From contig NZ_JHXF01000020.1 in the NCBI RefSeq assembly GCF_000621845.1, forward strand, positions 1 to 63,188: a stretch of 63,188 nucleotides of DNA. Direction: 5' to 3'. Shown piece by piece: positions 1 through 7,726 of this stretch; the first letter of the stretch is position 1; the number at the start of each line of letters is the position of its first letter. The DNA comes from Ruminococcus flavefaciens MA2007 (GTDB lineage Bacteria > Bacillota > Clostridia > Oscillospirales > Ruminococcaceae). Below the pieces are notes generated by a model. It made no database searches, had not been told where the DNA came from, and saw only the letters and a program-made list of their open reading frames with translations. Position numbers and translations under genes: made by a program.

Positions 1-545
1 CAGAGTTCTTTCTTCATATTATCACGCATTTCAAGAGCTACGATCTCGCCGTTGAAGCAGTCAAGAATCGGTGAAACATAGAGCTTTCCGTCAGCACACT
101 GGACCTCGGTAATATCGGTCAGCAGCTTTTTCATCGGCTTATCTGCACTGAAATTTCTTTTTATCAGATTCTCTCTGTTCTGAGTTTCGGTATCAGACTT
201 TGTGATACCGTGAGGTCTGCGATGCCTGTGAATGAGCCCGGCTTCGCTCATAGTGCGGTATACCGTTCTGAGACTGACGTGAGTGCCTTTCCGGGCAAGA
301 GCTGCCTGCATCCTTCTGACACCGTAATTCTTGTTGTCAGGATGCTCTGATAGTATTCCTTGTATTTTGACCAGAAGAAGCTGCCTTGCACCGGGCTTGC
401 CCTGATTTCTGAGCCAGCGATAATAGCCTGATTCGCTTATTTTCAGAAATCTGCATATTGCTTTCGCTCCATACTTGCTGCGGAATTCATTAACGAACAG
501 GTGACGTTCGCTCGTCTTTACTTCTTCCGGTCTTTTGCGAAAAAA
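1..545 (-). CDS. IS3-family transposase OrfB (partial, reached by -1 frameshift)
   Basis: The integrase-core half of the IS3 transposase, running off the window at position 1. Read in the -1 frame relative to orfA it gives an HTH_21-like segment (YGVRRMQAAL, RTVYRTM) and then the first DDE aspartate in LLTDITEVQ; the other catalytic residues are beyond the edge. The two frames overlap at 518-545. A slippery heptamer T-TTT-TTC lies at 539-545 in the orfA frame, with a second A-AAA-G run just after it. Slipping one base back at either site continues into orfB and would make the OrfAB fusion, which is the normal IS3 mechanism. Family assignment is firm; which slip site is used is inferred. Confidence 0.85.
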
Positions 546-793
546 CCGAGTGCATCCTTGAGAATATCATTTGCTTTGCGAAGCTCGGCATTTTCACGCT
601 CAAGTTCCGTAATACGCAGCTTTGCTTCATCATCGGTCATCTGAAACTTCTTAGCCTTGGCATCAGCATTTCGCTTGCTTCGCCAATCAGACAACGTGTA
701 ATACTGGATGCCTAACTGCTGAGCAGCCTTTTTCACTCCGATCTCGTCTGAGAGCTTCAGCGCTTCTTCTTTGAATTCTTTACTGTACTTCAT
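518..793 (-). CDS. IS3-family transposase OrfA (HTH_Tnp_1)
   Basis: A 91-residue DNA-binding subunit. Residues 1-45 form the helix-turn-helix of the HTH_Tnp_1 family (KYSKEFKEEALKL, then AAQQLGIQYYTLSDW). Residues 55-85 form a leucine-zipper-like coiled coil (ITELERENAELRKANDILKDA), as usual for OrfA, which dimerises and binds the terminal repeats. A Shine-Dalgarno AGAAAGGG precedes the ATG. Both length and composition are normal for the family, so this copy of orfA looks intact. Confidence 0.9.
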   Translation of the reverse strand: MKYSKEFKEEALKLSDEIGVKKAAQQLGIQYYTLSDWRSKRNADAKAKKFQMTDDEAKLRITELERENAELRKANDILKDALGFFAKDRKK

Positions 794-999
794 AGTCGTT
801 TTCCCTTTCTGGTTTTGTTACTTATATTCTACCAGATTTTGGGGTGTTTGTCGACTGCTCTTTCAGTATAACACTTCAGACGAATGGCTATTTTTCGGAC
901 TTTGTCAAAACAATCATATCATAAAAATATATGTAACTGTTTTTTTGCTTTGTAGTTTCAGCTCTATGTGTGAATGGCACATGGAGCTTTTTGTTTTAT

Positions 1000-1049
1000 T
1001 CAGAACAGATCCAGTATACTATCGAGATAGATTTCTTTACGGACAGTAT
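1000..1049 (-). pseudogene. Scrap of a U32-like gene 3' end
   Basis: About 16 codons ending in TGA read TVRKEIYLDSILDLF. They match the last residues of the intact U32-like gene at 46037-46936 (TVREEIYLDSMLDLF), and the DNA match continues a few bases around it. No upstream part of the gene remains. It is a leftover of a second copy, lying between the IS3 end and an unknown ORF, and is not expected to be expressed as a protein. Confidence 0.7.
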
Positions 1050-1055
1050 CATTGC

Positions 1056-1463
1056 TTAATGTTTGGGTGCATCATCTTGAGCTAGAATCGCTTCATGTAC
1101 TTTTGTTAGTTCAACCGGGACATACTCGCCATTAATTCTTATACCGCCGCCCATCAGACCGAACAATTCTTTTGATGTTTTTACATCAATACAAAGTTTA
1201 TCTTCAGATAAGAGTCGGTCAATATTACTAGCTACTCGTTCAGTAAGATAGCTTTCTGATGCCCGAACTCTTTCCAAATATTGTTCCTTGCTCTCACACT
1301 CACGTTTGATTTGTGAATTGCTCATAATGCGAATCTCATTAGCAATTTCCAGCAAATGAAATAGGATTTTTAACATATGCTCTTTTGCTTCGGCTTCATC
1401 CATATCAAATTTGAACTGCTCAAAAGCGGAATCTATGGAGGCTTTTTTAGTTTTAGGTTGCAT
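1056..1463 (-). CDS. Hypothetical protein, 135 aa
   Basis: Not recognised. A soluble, charged protein. Residues 1-90 are predicted mostly helical (repeated acidic and basic heptads such as EQFKFDMDEAEAKEHMLKIL). A short C-terminal segment has a GGGIRINGEYVPVEL beta-like stretch. No membrane segment or signal peptide. The start codon lies directly on the last unit of a TGCAAC iteron-like array, so the array could bind an autoregulator. It sits between an IS3 end and a relic att site, a typical accessory-DNA setting. It may be a phage- or plasmid-type protein, but nothing in the sequence proves that. Confidence 0.5.
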   Translation of the reverse strand: MQPKTKKASIDSAFEQFKFDMDEAEAKEHMLKILFHLLEIANEIRIMSNSQIKRECESKEQYLERVRASESYLTERVASNIDRLLSEDKLCIDVKTSKELFGLMGGGIRINGEYVPVELTKVHEAILAQDDAPKH

Positions 1464-1651
1464 TTAAACATAAAATAGTTGCACCAGTCAAAAAAAGTTG
1501 CATTGTTCCTAAAAAAGTTGCATGCGCTATTATCTGGACGAAGAAATACAGCAAATTTCATGTTAATTCCGCCATCATAAGCAGCCATTGCACAGTCAAA
1601 AGAAAACGGCATATAGCCATATTCGCCTATATTAACAGCTTTTACGGGCAT
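1433..1651 (-). other. Doubtful 72-codon ORF, probably a gene remnant
   Basis: Open frame beginning inside the T-run of the tRNA-half terminator and without a Shine-Dalgarno sequence. The first 40 codons look protein-like (VKAVNIGEYGYMPFSFDCAM). The rest runs across the TGCAAC repeats and is low-complexity. It may be the tail end of a decayed gene. No function can be given. Confidence 0.2.
1457..1522. repeat. Iteron-like array, four TGCAAC units
   Basis: Four copies of GTTGCA (plus strand) at 1457, 1478, 1497 and 1517, spaced 21, 19 and 20 bp. Two are preceded by AAAAAA and one by AAAATA, so the minus-strand unit is about TGCAACTTTTTT. Spacing near two helical turns would place bound proteins on one face of the DNA. 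The last unit overlaps the start codon of the 135-aa ORF. Confidence 0.6.
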
Positions 1652-1688
1652 AAAAAAGAACCCTTATTTTGTATTAAAATAAGGGTTC
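1652..1688 (-). terminator. Intrinsic terminator after the tRNA-Met half
   Basis: A 13-bp perfect stem (arms 1658-1670 and 1676-1688) with a 5-nt loop, followed on the minus strand by six Ts. It lies 5 nt past the CCA end of the tRNA fragment, as for a tRNA transcription unit. Confidence 0.85.
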
Positions 1689-1693
1689 CGATA

Positions 1694-1738
1694 TGGTTGC
1701 GGCGGCTGGATTAGAACCAACGACCTTCGGGTTATGAG
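1694..1738 (-). tRNA. tRNA-Met(CAT) 3' half, relic att-type fragment
   Basis: On the minus strand the sequence starts in the anticodon loop (CTCATAA, anticodon CAT). It continues through the variable loop, the T arm (GTTGG paired with CCAGC), the 3' acceptor strand and an encoded CCA. No D arm or 5' acceptor strand precedes it, so it cannot be a functional tRNA. Integrases of many mobile elements use the 3' half of a tRNA as attachment core and leave such copies. It differs from the second fragment at 60016-60060 at two positions. Confidence 0.85.
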
Positions 1739-1843
1739 AAGCGATTGGGGTATATTGCCCCATGCCACATAGTACCGTATACCGCGTAAAACAGGCAATT
1801 CTCATTTTGACTCACGGAGAATAAAATACAGTTTTTTCACCGC

Positions 1844-1864
1844 GTAGCTGTACGGTAGCTGTAC
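1844..1864 (+). repeat. Arm-type direct repeat beside tRNA half A
   Basis: Two copies of GTAGCTGTAC at 1844-1853 and 1855-1864, repeated every 11 bp and followed by TTTTTG. A closely similar pair (GTAGCTGTAC then CTGGCTGTAT, also followed by TTTTTG) lies at 59845-59865 on the left of the other tRNA half. Tandem short repeats 100-150 bp from a core are typical of integrase arm-binding sites. Confidence 0.55.
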
Positions 1865-2129
1865 TTTTTGTCCGTTTTTTCCTGTTTTTTCATGGCTATC
1901 ATTTTACTATCTGTGATTTAGTAAAATAATGACATTTCATGTTTTTCAGGCATACTTCGTAATCCTCAAATTCCATTTATCCAATAAAAACTATAATAAA
2001 AATGACTAAGGAAGTCTAACTGGAGTTTGATTGGAATGCATGAAATTCAAAGATAGCTATCAGTATCAGAAATGTGACGCACTTTATTTGACGTTTAAGC
2101 TGCTTCCGTTTCTATTTACACTTATTAAT

Positions 2130-2158
2130 AGTATACCATATTGACTATAAAAATGCAA
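2130..2158 (-). promoter_or_regulatory. Sigma-A promoter upstream of tRNA half A
   Basis: Minus strand TTGCAT (2153-2158), a 17-nt spacer and TATACT (2130-2135), with the spacer ending TATGG. The promoter before the other tRNA half at 60246-60274 has the same hexamers, spacing and TATGG. It points toward the tRNA fragment about 390 nt away. The stretch 1739-2129 between them holds the arm-type repeats and no convincing gene. Confidence 0.7.
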
Positions 2159-2167
2159 GTAAAACGT

Positions 2168-2193
2168 AAAGCTCGGGGCATAGCCCGAGCTTT
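2168..2193 (-). terminator. Terminator after galE
   Basis: Ten-bp perfect stem (arms 2168-2177 and 2184-2193) with a 6-nt loop, starting 3 nt past the galE stop. The T-tract behind it is weak and broken. It likely ends the polysaccharide precursor operon. Confidence 0.75.
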
Positions 2194-2196
2194 GAA

Positions 2197-3219
2197 TTAC
2201 TTATTGTATCCGTTAGGATTATTCTTCTGCCAGTTCCATGAGTCACGGCACATATCTTCCAGAGACTTCTCAGTCTTCCAGCCAAGAACCTTTAATGCCT
2301 TGTCTGCATTTGCATAGCACTCTGCCAAATCACCTGCACGTCTTGGTCCATATACATGGTTTACCTTGATATTGTTTACCTTTTCAAAGGTGTCAACAAT
2401 CTCAGTTACGCTGTATGGAGTACCTGTTCCGAGATTAAATATCTCGCAGCACTTATCATTCTTAAGTATATAGTCGATAGCCTTAACGTGTCCCTTAGCA
2501 AGGTCAACAACATGAATATAGTCACGAGTGCAGGTACCGTCAGCTGTTGGGTAGTCGTTGCCGAAAATAGTAAGGCACTCGCGCTTGCCAACTGCAACCT
2601 GTGATACATAAGGCATAAGATTATTAGGGATTCCCTGTGGATCCTCACCTATCATGCCGCTTTCGTGAGCTCCGATAGGATTGAAGTAACGGAGAAGGAT
2701 TACAGAGAGCTCCTTATCAGCCTTTGCTGCATCCTCGAATATCTGCTCCATCATGGACTTGGTCCAGCCATAGGGATTGGTACAAGCTCCGCGAGGCATT
2801 GTCTCAAAATATGGAACAGGGTTAGCTTCACCATATACAGTTGCAGATGAGCTGAATATGATGTTATTAACGTCAAAGTCCTTCATTGTCTCAAGAAGCG
2901 CAAGTGTAGTATCGATGTTATTGCGATAGTACATGATAGGCTTCTGAACGGACTCACCTACTGCTTTAAGTCCAGCAAAGTGGATAACGGCGTCGATCTT
3001 GTTTCCCTTGAAGACCTCTGCAAGCTTTGCGTTATCCTTGATGTCGAGCTCATAAAGCTTAACGGATTTGCCTGTTATCTTCTCAACTCTCTTGATTGAT
3101 TCTGGGCAGCTATTTGAGTAGTTGTCAGCAACTACCACATCATAGCCTGCATTTAGAAGCTCAACTGCTGTGTGGGAGCCTATGTAACCTGCTCCGCCTG
3201 CTAATAATACTGTTGGCAT
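2197..3219 (-). CDS. galE: UDP-glucose 4-epimerase
   Basis: Interconverts UDP-glucose and UDP-galactose (and often the N-acetyl forms) in the cytoplasm, feeding galactose into surface polysaccharide. The 340-residue protein has the normal length of the extended SDR family. The NAD-binding GGAGYIGS lies at 8-15, the SSSATVYG strand with the catalytic Ser/Thr at 123-130, and the Y150-x3-K154 pair in NPYGWTK. The GTRDYIHV-type segment (CTRDYIHVVDLAKGH) and a C-terminal GWKTEKSLEDM are also typical. AGGAGGAG precedes the ATG. It is the last gene of the minus-strand series, 73 nt after glmS with a hairpin between them, so it may also be regulated on its own. Confidence 0.96.
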   Translation of the reverse strand: MPTVLLAGGAGYIGSHTAVELLNAGYDVVVADNYSNSCPESIKRVEKITGKSVKLYELDIKDNAKLAEVFKGNKIDAVIHFAGLKAVGESVQKPIMYYRNNIDTTLALLETMKDFDVNNIIFSSSATVYGEANPVPYFETMPRGACTNPYGWTKSMMEQIFEDAAKADKELSVILLRYFNPIGAHESGMIGEDPQGIPNNLMPYVSQVAVGKRECLTIFGNDYPTADGTCTRDYIHVVDLAKGHVKAIDYILKNDKCCEIFNLGTGTPYSVTEIVDTFEKVNNIKVNHVYGPRRAGDLAECYANADKALKVLGWKTEKSLEDMCRDSWNWQKNNPNGYNK

Positions 3220-3262
3220 TTCTTTTCTCCTCCTGTTAAGTCATATAAACAAATCTTTAGTA

Positions 3263-3286
3263 AAAGCTGTCCAAAAGGACAGCTTT
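3263..3286 (-). terminator. Hairpin between glmS and galE
   Basis: Ten-bp stem (AAAGCTGTCC with GGACAGCTTT), 4-nt loop, followed on the minus strand by TTTTAC. It is a likely (possibly partial) terminator after glmS. Confidence 0.65.
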
Positions 3287-3291
3287 AATTC

Positions 3292-5130
3292 TTATTCAAC
3301 CGTAACGCTCTTAGCGAGATTTCTCGGCTTGTCCACATCAAAGCCTTTACCTATAGACACATAATATCCAAGAAGCTGTAGCGGTACTACTGACAGGCTT
3401 CCTGCAAAAAGCTGATCTATCTTTGGTACATATGATACGAACTCGGCAGTATCTTCAATAAAATAGTTTCCTGCTGTTGTAACAGCCATGAGATGAGCTC
3501 CACGGCTCTTTACCTCTACCATATTGCTGATAGTCTTTTCAGTAAGGTTCTCCTGAGTTACGACGCTGATAACTATTGTACCGTCCTCAATAAGACTGAT
3601 AGGACCGTGCTTTAGCTCACCGGCAGCATAAGCCTCAGAATGGATATAGCTTATCTCCTTAAGCTTGAGGCTGCCTTCCATGCCGATAGCATAGTCGATA
3701 CCACGCCCTATAAAAAATGCATCCTTGATATTGATAAGCTTATTAGCGAACCACTGGATACGCTCCTTATCCTGTAATATCTTCTCAACCTTTTCAGGGA
3801 TAGTATTAATCTCAGCGAGCAGAGTCTTATAGCGCTTCTCCTCTATCTCATTTCTTGCCTTGGCAAACTGAAGTGCAAGAAGATAGCCTGCGATAAGCTG
3901 CGTACTGTATGCCTTTGTTGTTGCAACTGATATCTCTGGTCCTGCAAGAGTATAGAACACATTGTCAGCTTCACGGGCAATTGAAGAACCTACAACATTT
4001 ACGATAGCAAGTGTCTTTACCCCCTGCTCCTTAGCTTCACGCAGAGCAGCAAGTGTATCAGCTGTCTCACCGGACTGGCTTATTACAATAACAAGGCTGT
4101 TCTTGCTGAGCTTCATCTTTCTGTAACGGAACTCAGAAGCAAGCTCTACTCTAACCTGTAAGCTTGTGAGCTCCTCGATAACATACTGAGCAGCTACGCC
4201 AACATGGTAAGCACTGCCGCAGGCAACTATGTATATCTGCTGTATCTGCTGCATTTCCTCGTCAGTAAGGTTTACACTGTCAAAATGAACCTTGCCGTTT
4301 GTTACAACAGAATTGATAGTACCCTTAATGACCTTAGACTGCTCGTGGATCTCCTTCATCATGAAATGCTCATAGCCGCCCTTTTCAGCAGACTCAGCAT
4401 CCCACTTTATCTCAGTAAGCTCCTTGATTATCTCCTCGCGGTCAATATTGTAGAAAGTTACCTTGCCCTTTTCAAGACGAGCAATTTCCATATTGCCGAT
4501 GTAATAAACATTGCGTGTGTACTTGAGAATTGCAGGAACGTCTGATGCAACATATGTCTCGCCGTCTGCAATGCCGATTATCATAGGACTATCCTTACGT
4601 GCTGTATAGATTTCGCCTGCATAGTCCTTGAACATTACGCAGAGTGCATAAGAACCTCGAATACGGTACATTGCACGGGCAATTGCATCAACAGGACCAC
4701 CGTTGTACTTCTTGTAGTAATAGTCAACGAGCTTTACTGCAACTTCTGTATCAGTCTGGGACTTGAACTCATAACCAGACTTAACAAGCTTTCCCTTGAG
4801 TTCCTGATAGTTCTCGATAATACCGTTATGAACAGCAATAACATTCTCATCATCACTTGCGTGAGGGTGAGCGTTTAACGCAGAAGGCTCACCGTGTGTA
4901 GCCCAACGAGTATGACCGATACCGCAGCAGCCCTTAACAGCATTGCCATTATCGGTTTTATCAGCAAGCTTTTTCAGCTTGCCTTTTTCCTTGATTATCT
5001 CGGTATCCTTATCGCCTAAACGAACTGCAATACCAGCGGAGTCATAACCTCTGTATTCAAGCTTTGAAAGTCCGTCAAGCAACACAGGTGCTGCCTGTCT
5101 CTTACCTGTAAAACCTACTATTCCGCACAT
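3292..5130 (-). CDS. glmS: Glutamine--fructose-6-phosphate aminotransferase (isomerizing)
   Basis: Makes glucosamine-6-phosphate from fructose-6-phosphate and glutamine, the entry step to UDP-GlcNAc for peptidoglycan and polysaccharide. The 612-residue protein is full length. Cys2 of MCGIVG is the Ntn nucleophile of the glutaminase domain (1-230), with GHTRWATHG as the substrate loop. Two SIS sugar-isomerase domains follow (about 290-430 and 460-600; ISQSGETADTLAA), and the C-terminus ends KPRNLAKSVTVE. The upstream gap to rfbC is only 53 nt, too short for the glmS ribozyme that precedes glmS in many Firmicutes, so control must be different here. It is an essential gene unless another copy exists. 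Confidence 0.96.
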   Translation of the reverse strand: MCGIVGFTGKRQAAPVLLDGLSKLEYRGYDSAGIAVRLGDKDTEIIKEKGKLKKLADKTDNGNAVKGCCGIGHTRWATHGEPSALNAHPHASDDENVIAVHNGIIENYQELKGKLVKSGYEFKSQTDTEVAVKLVDYYYKKYNGGPVDAIARAMYRIRGSYALCVMFKDYAGEIYTARKDSPMIIGIADGETYVASDVPAILKYTRNVYYIGNMEIARLEKGKVTFYNIDREEIIKELTEIKWDAESAEKGGYEHFMMKEIHEQSKVIKGTINSVVTNGKVHFDSVNLTDEEMQQIQQIYIVACGSAYHVGVAAQYVIEELTSLQVRVELASEFRYRKMKLSKNSLVIVISQSGETADTLAALREAKEQGVKTLAIVNVVGSSIAREADNVFYTLAGPEISVATTKAYSTQLIAGYLLALQFAKARNEIEEKRYKTLLAEINTIPEKVEKILQDKERIQWFANKLINIKDAFFIGRGIDYAIGMEGSLKLKEISYIHSEAYAAGELKHGPISLIEDGTIVISVVTQENLTEKTISNMVEVKSRGAHLMAVTTAGNYFIEDTAEFVSYVPKIDQLFAGSLSVVPLQLLGYYVSIGKGFDVDKPRNLAKSVTVE

Positions 5131-5151
5131 ATAATTACCTTTCTAAATATA

Positions 5152-5182
5152 TTGTTACAGCCTCATAGAGAGGCTGTAACAA
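5152..5182 (-). promoter_or_regulatory. Perfect hairpin between rfbC and glmS without U-tract
   Basis: Arms 5152-5164 and 5170-5182 pair perfectly (13 bp, loop ATAGA). The sequence after it on the minus strand is ATATATTTAG, not a run of Ts, so it is more likely an RNA-stabilising or processing element than a strong terminator. It fills most of the 53-nt gap before glmS. Confidence 0.5.
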
Positions 5183-5183
5183 A

Positions 5184-5792
5184 TCAGAATTTAAATGTAT
5201 TCTCAAGTGTATCCCACTTCTTATCCTTATCGCTGAGATTAAGAAGCGCACCATCTTCAAGTGCATAACCTTCACAGTCAGCATTACCTTTATACTCGCC
5301 AACAAGCTCAGGCCACTTTATACCTATCGCAGGATCATTCCATGCGAGTCCGCCTTCATCGTTTGGATGCCAGAAGTCATCACACTTATAGCAGAACTCA
5401 GCAATATCACTTAATACAAGGAAACCATGAGCGAAGCCCTTTGGGATAAGGAACTGCTTCTTGTTTTCCTCAGTAAGCTCCACACCATACCACTTACCGT
5501 ATGTCTTGCTTCCGCTCCTGAGATCAACCGCAACGTCAAAAACTCTTCCCTTGATAGCTCTTACCAGCTTTGTCTGGGGAAACTGTTTCTGGAAATGAAG
5601 TCCGCGAAGAACTCCCTTTGTAGAGCATGACTGATTATCCTGTACGAATACGATATCAATGCCAGCTTCTTCCATATCACGCTGACTGTATGTTTCCATG
5701 AAGTAACCGCGATTGTCGCCGTGAACAGCAGGAGTTATAACGCAAAGCCCTTCAATACCGCCGACATTCTTCTCAACTGTTATCTGTCCCAT
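5184..5792 (-). CDS. rfbC: dTDP-4-dehydrorhamnose 3,5-epimerase
   Basis: Third step of dTDP-L-rhamnose synthesis: epimerises C3 and C5 of dTDP-4-keto-6-deoxyglucose. A cupin (RmlC) fold of 202 residues. GVLRGLHFQ carries the catalytic His66, KGRVFDVAVDLR follows at 82-92, and GFAHGFLVLSD is the usual active-site wall. The C-terminus (about 175-202) is slightly longer than the shortest RmlC proteins. Starts 2 nt after rfbD ends, so the two are translationally coupled within an A-B-D-C cassette. Confidence 0.95.
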   Translation of the reverse strand: MGQITVEKNVGGIEGLCVITPAVHGDNRGYFMETYSQRDMEEAGIDIVFVQDNQSCSTKGVLRGLHFQKQFPQTKLVRAIKGRVFDVAVDLRSGSKTYGKWYGVELTEENKKQFLIPKGFAHGFLVLSDIAEFCYKCDDFWHPNDEGGLAWNDPAIGIKWPELVGEYKGNADCEGYALEDGALLNLSDKDKKWDTLENTFKF

Positions 5793-5793
5793 A

Positions 5794-6681
5794 TTACTGA
5801 ATCTCCTTTAAATAACGTGAAAGTGCGTCCTGCCATGTAGGAAGTGGCTTAAAGCCATTTTCTACAAGCTTAGACTTATCAAGTCTGCTGTTGAATGGTC
5901 TTGCAGCCTTGGAAAGTCCATACTCTGCTGTTGTAACAGGAGTTACCTTTGTTGACATTCCTGCCTGCTTGTATATCTCAACTGTAAAGTCATACCATGA
6001 GATATATCCGCCCTCATTGGTAGCATGATAGTAGCCGTACTTCTCAGTTTCAGCCATATCAACAAGAAGTCTTGACAGGTCGAGGGTATAGGTAGGTGTA
6101 CCGATCTGGTCGGATACAACTCTTACTTCTTCATGTGTTTTACCCACATTTACCATGGTCTTGATGAAGTTCTTGCCGTTCACGCCAAATACCCATGCGA
6201 TACGAACGATGAAGTACTTATCAAGAGTATTTGCAACAGCAAGCTCGCCGTCGAGCTTTGATTGTCCGTATACGTTCTGCGGAGCGTAATCCTTGCAATC
6301 GGGCTTCCACGGCTCTGTTCCCTGACCGTTGAAAACATAATCAGTGGAAATGTATATCATCTTGCAATTCAATTTTTTGCAGACATTGGCAATATTCTGA
6401 GTACCGTCAACATTTATCGCCTTTACCTTCGGACGATTCTCCTCGTCCTCGGCAGCGTCAACTGCTGTCCATGCTGCGCAGTGAACCACAACATCTGGAT
6501 TTACTTCAGATATTGCTTTTTCAACTGCTGCTGCATCAGTTATATCAAGCTGTACATAGGGATATTTTGTATCAACTGAAGGAAGTATATCGCTGCCGAT
6601 ACCCTCATATCCACGCTTTGCAAGCTCGTCCATTACATCATGTCCGAGCTGTCCGCCTACACCTGTTACGAATGCTTTCAT
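5794..6681 (-). CDS. rfbD: dTDP-4-dehydrorhamnose reductase
   Basis: Final NAD(P)H-dependent reduction giving dTDP-L-rhamnose. The 295-residue protein is an RmlD-type SDR. The nucleotide-binding loop GVGGQLGHD is at 7-15, ISTDYVFNG at 111-119 and the catalytic Y138-x3-K142 in VYGQSKLDGE. RVVSDQIGTPTYT is the family signature for the substrate-binding region. It is separated by 3 nt from rfbB upstream and by 1 nt from rfbC downstream. Confidence 0.95.
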   Translation of the reverse strand: MKAFVTGVGGQLGHDVMDELAKRGYEGIGSDILPSVDTKYPYVQLDITDAAAVEKAISEVNPDVVVHCAAWTAVDAAEDEENRPKVKAINVDGTQNIANVCKKLNCKMIYISTDYVFNGQGTEPWKPDCKDYAPQNVYGQSKLDGELAVANTLDKYFIVRIAWVFGVNGKNFIKTMVNVGKTHEEVRVVSDQIGTPTYTLDLSRLLVDMAETEKYGYYHATNEGGYISWYDFTVEIYKQAGMSTKVTPVTTAEYGLSKAARPFNSRLDKSKLVENGFKPLPTWQDALSRYLKEIQ

Positions 6682-6684
6682 TTT

Positions 6685-7713
6685 TCACACCTCTGCACGG
6701 TTGCCGTACATCTTCTCATAGTAATTCTGGTACTCGCCGCTGATGATAGTCTCCCACCACTCGCGGTTCTCAAGGTACCACTTGATAGTCTTTTTGATAC
6801 CGTCCTCGAACTTTGTCTCAGGCAGCCAGCCAAGCTCATTGTGGATCTTTGTAGGATCGATAGCGTAACGCATATCGTGTCCCTTTCTGTCCTCAACGTG
6901 TGTGATAAGGCTCTCAGGCTTGCCAAGCTCCTTACAGATGAGCTTAACGATGTCGATGTTCTTCATTTCGTTATGACCGCCAACATTGTAAACCTCGCCA
7001 ACTCTGCCCTTATGAATAATAAGGTCGATAGCACGGCAATGATCCTCAACGTAGAGCCAGTCACGAACATTAAGGCCTTCGCCGTAAACAGGAAGAGGCT
7101 TGTCTGCGAGAGCGTTTGCAATCATAAGAGGGATAAGCTTCTCTGGGAAGTGATAAGGTCCGTAGTTATTTGAACATCTTGAAATAGTCACAGGAAGACC
7201 GTAAGTTCTGTTGTATGCCATAACAAGAAGGTCAGCACCGGCCTTTGAGGAGCTGTATGGGCTGCTTGTATGGATAGGTGTAGTCTCTGTGAAGAAGAGG
7301 TCAGGTCTGTCGAGAGGAAGGTCTCCGTAAACCTCGTCTGTAGATACCTGATGATATCTCTGAATACCGTACTTGCGGCAAGCGTCCATAAGAACCTGTG
7401 TACCGAGGATATTTGTCTGAAGGAATATCTCGGGATTCTCGATAGAACGGTCAACATGTGACTCAGCTGCAAAGTTTACTACGATATCTGGCTTCTCTTC
7501 CTCGAAAAGCTTATAAATAGCTTCTCTGTCACAGATATCAATCTTTACGAAACGGAAGTTAGGGTTCTTCATTACAGGCTCAAGTGTTGAGAGGTTGCCT
7601 GCATATGTAAGCTTGTCCAGACATACAATTCTGTAGTCAGGATATGTATCAAGCATATGAAATACGAAATTTGAGCCGATAAATCCAGCTCCACCGGTTA
7701 CGAAAATAGTCAT
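6685..7713 (-). CDS. rfbB: dTDP-glucose 4,6-dehydratase
   Basis: Second step of dTDP-rhamnose synthesis: NAD-dependent dehydration of dTDP-glucose. An extended SDR of 342 residues. GGAGFIGSN is at 7-15, the catalytic TDE triplet at 125-127 (STDEVYGDL) and the Y153-x3-K157 pair in SPYSSSKAGAD. The typical SNNYGPYHFPEKLIP stretch follows. The trailing 30 residues are rich in Trp and Tyr (ENREWWETI) as usual. Thirteen nt separate it from rfbA upstream. Confidence 0.96.
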   Translation of the reverse strand: MTIFVTGGAGFIGSNFVFHMLDTYPDYRIVCLDKLTYAGNLSTLEPVMKNPNFRFVKIDICDREAIYKLFEEEKPDIVVNFAAESHVDRSIENPEIFLQTNILGTQVLMDACRKYGIQRYHQVSTDEVYGDLPLDRPDLFFTETTPIHTSSPYSSSKAGADLLVMAYNRTYGLPVTISRCSNNYGPYHFPEKLIPLMIANALADKPLPVYGEGLNVRDWLYVEDHCRAIDLIIHKGRVGEVYNVGGHNEMKNIDIVKLICKELGKPESLITHVEDRKGHDMRYAIDPTKIHNELGWLPETKFEDGIKKTIKWYLENREWWETIISGEYQNYYEKMYGNRAEV

Positions 7714-7726
7714 GATATAAAACTCC

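Larger units (their letters stand above)
1..870 (-). mobile_element. IS3-family insertion sequence, one end (cut by window edge)
   Basis: The two-frame orfA/orfB organisation and a DDE-type orfB show an IS3-family element whose far end lies outside the window. The upstream non-coding end between orfA and about 870 contains GTCGAC followed by a CCCCAAAA tract, which resembles IS3-type terminal repeats. The second end is not visible, so neither the inverted repeat nor a target duplication can be confirmed, and the boundary near 850-870 is approximate. Confidence 0.7.

Noticed and set aside
771..1085. Plus-strand frame of 104 codons over the IS3 end
   Set aside because: No ribosome-binding site, very biased composition (Phe, Leu, Cys), and it runs antisense to orfA's leader and to the U32 scrap.
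1694..1738. Functional tRNA-Met gene
   Set aside because: There is no 5' acceptor strand, D arm or 5' anticodon strand upstream of the anticodon loop. The same holds for 60016-60060.
5131..5183. glmS ribozyme
   Set aside because: The gap is too short for the ~150-nt ribozyme, and its conserved core is absent.
6640..7173. Long plus-strand frames opposite rfbB and rfbD
   Set aside because: They are antisense shadows of well-identified rhamnose genes with normal codon patterns on the minus strand.
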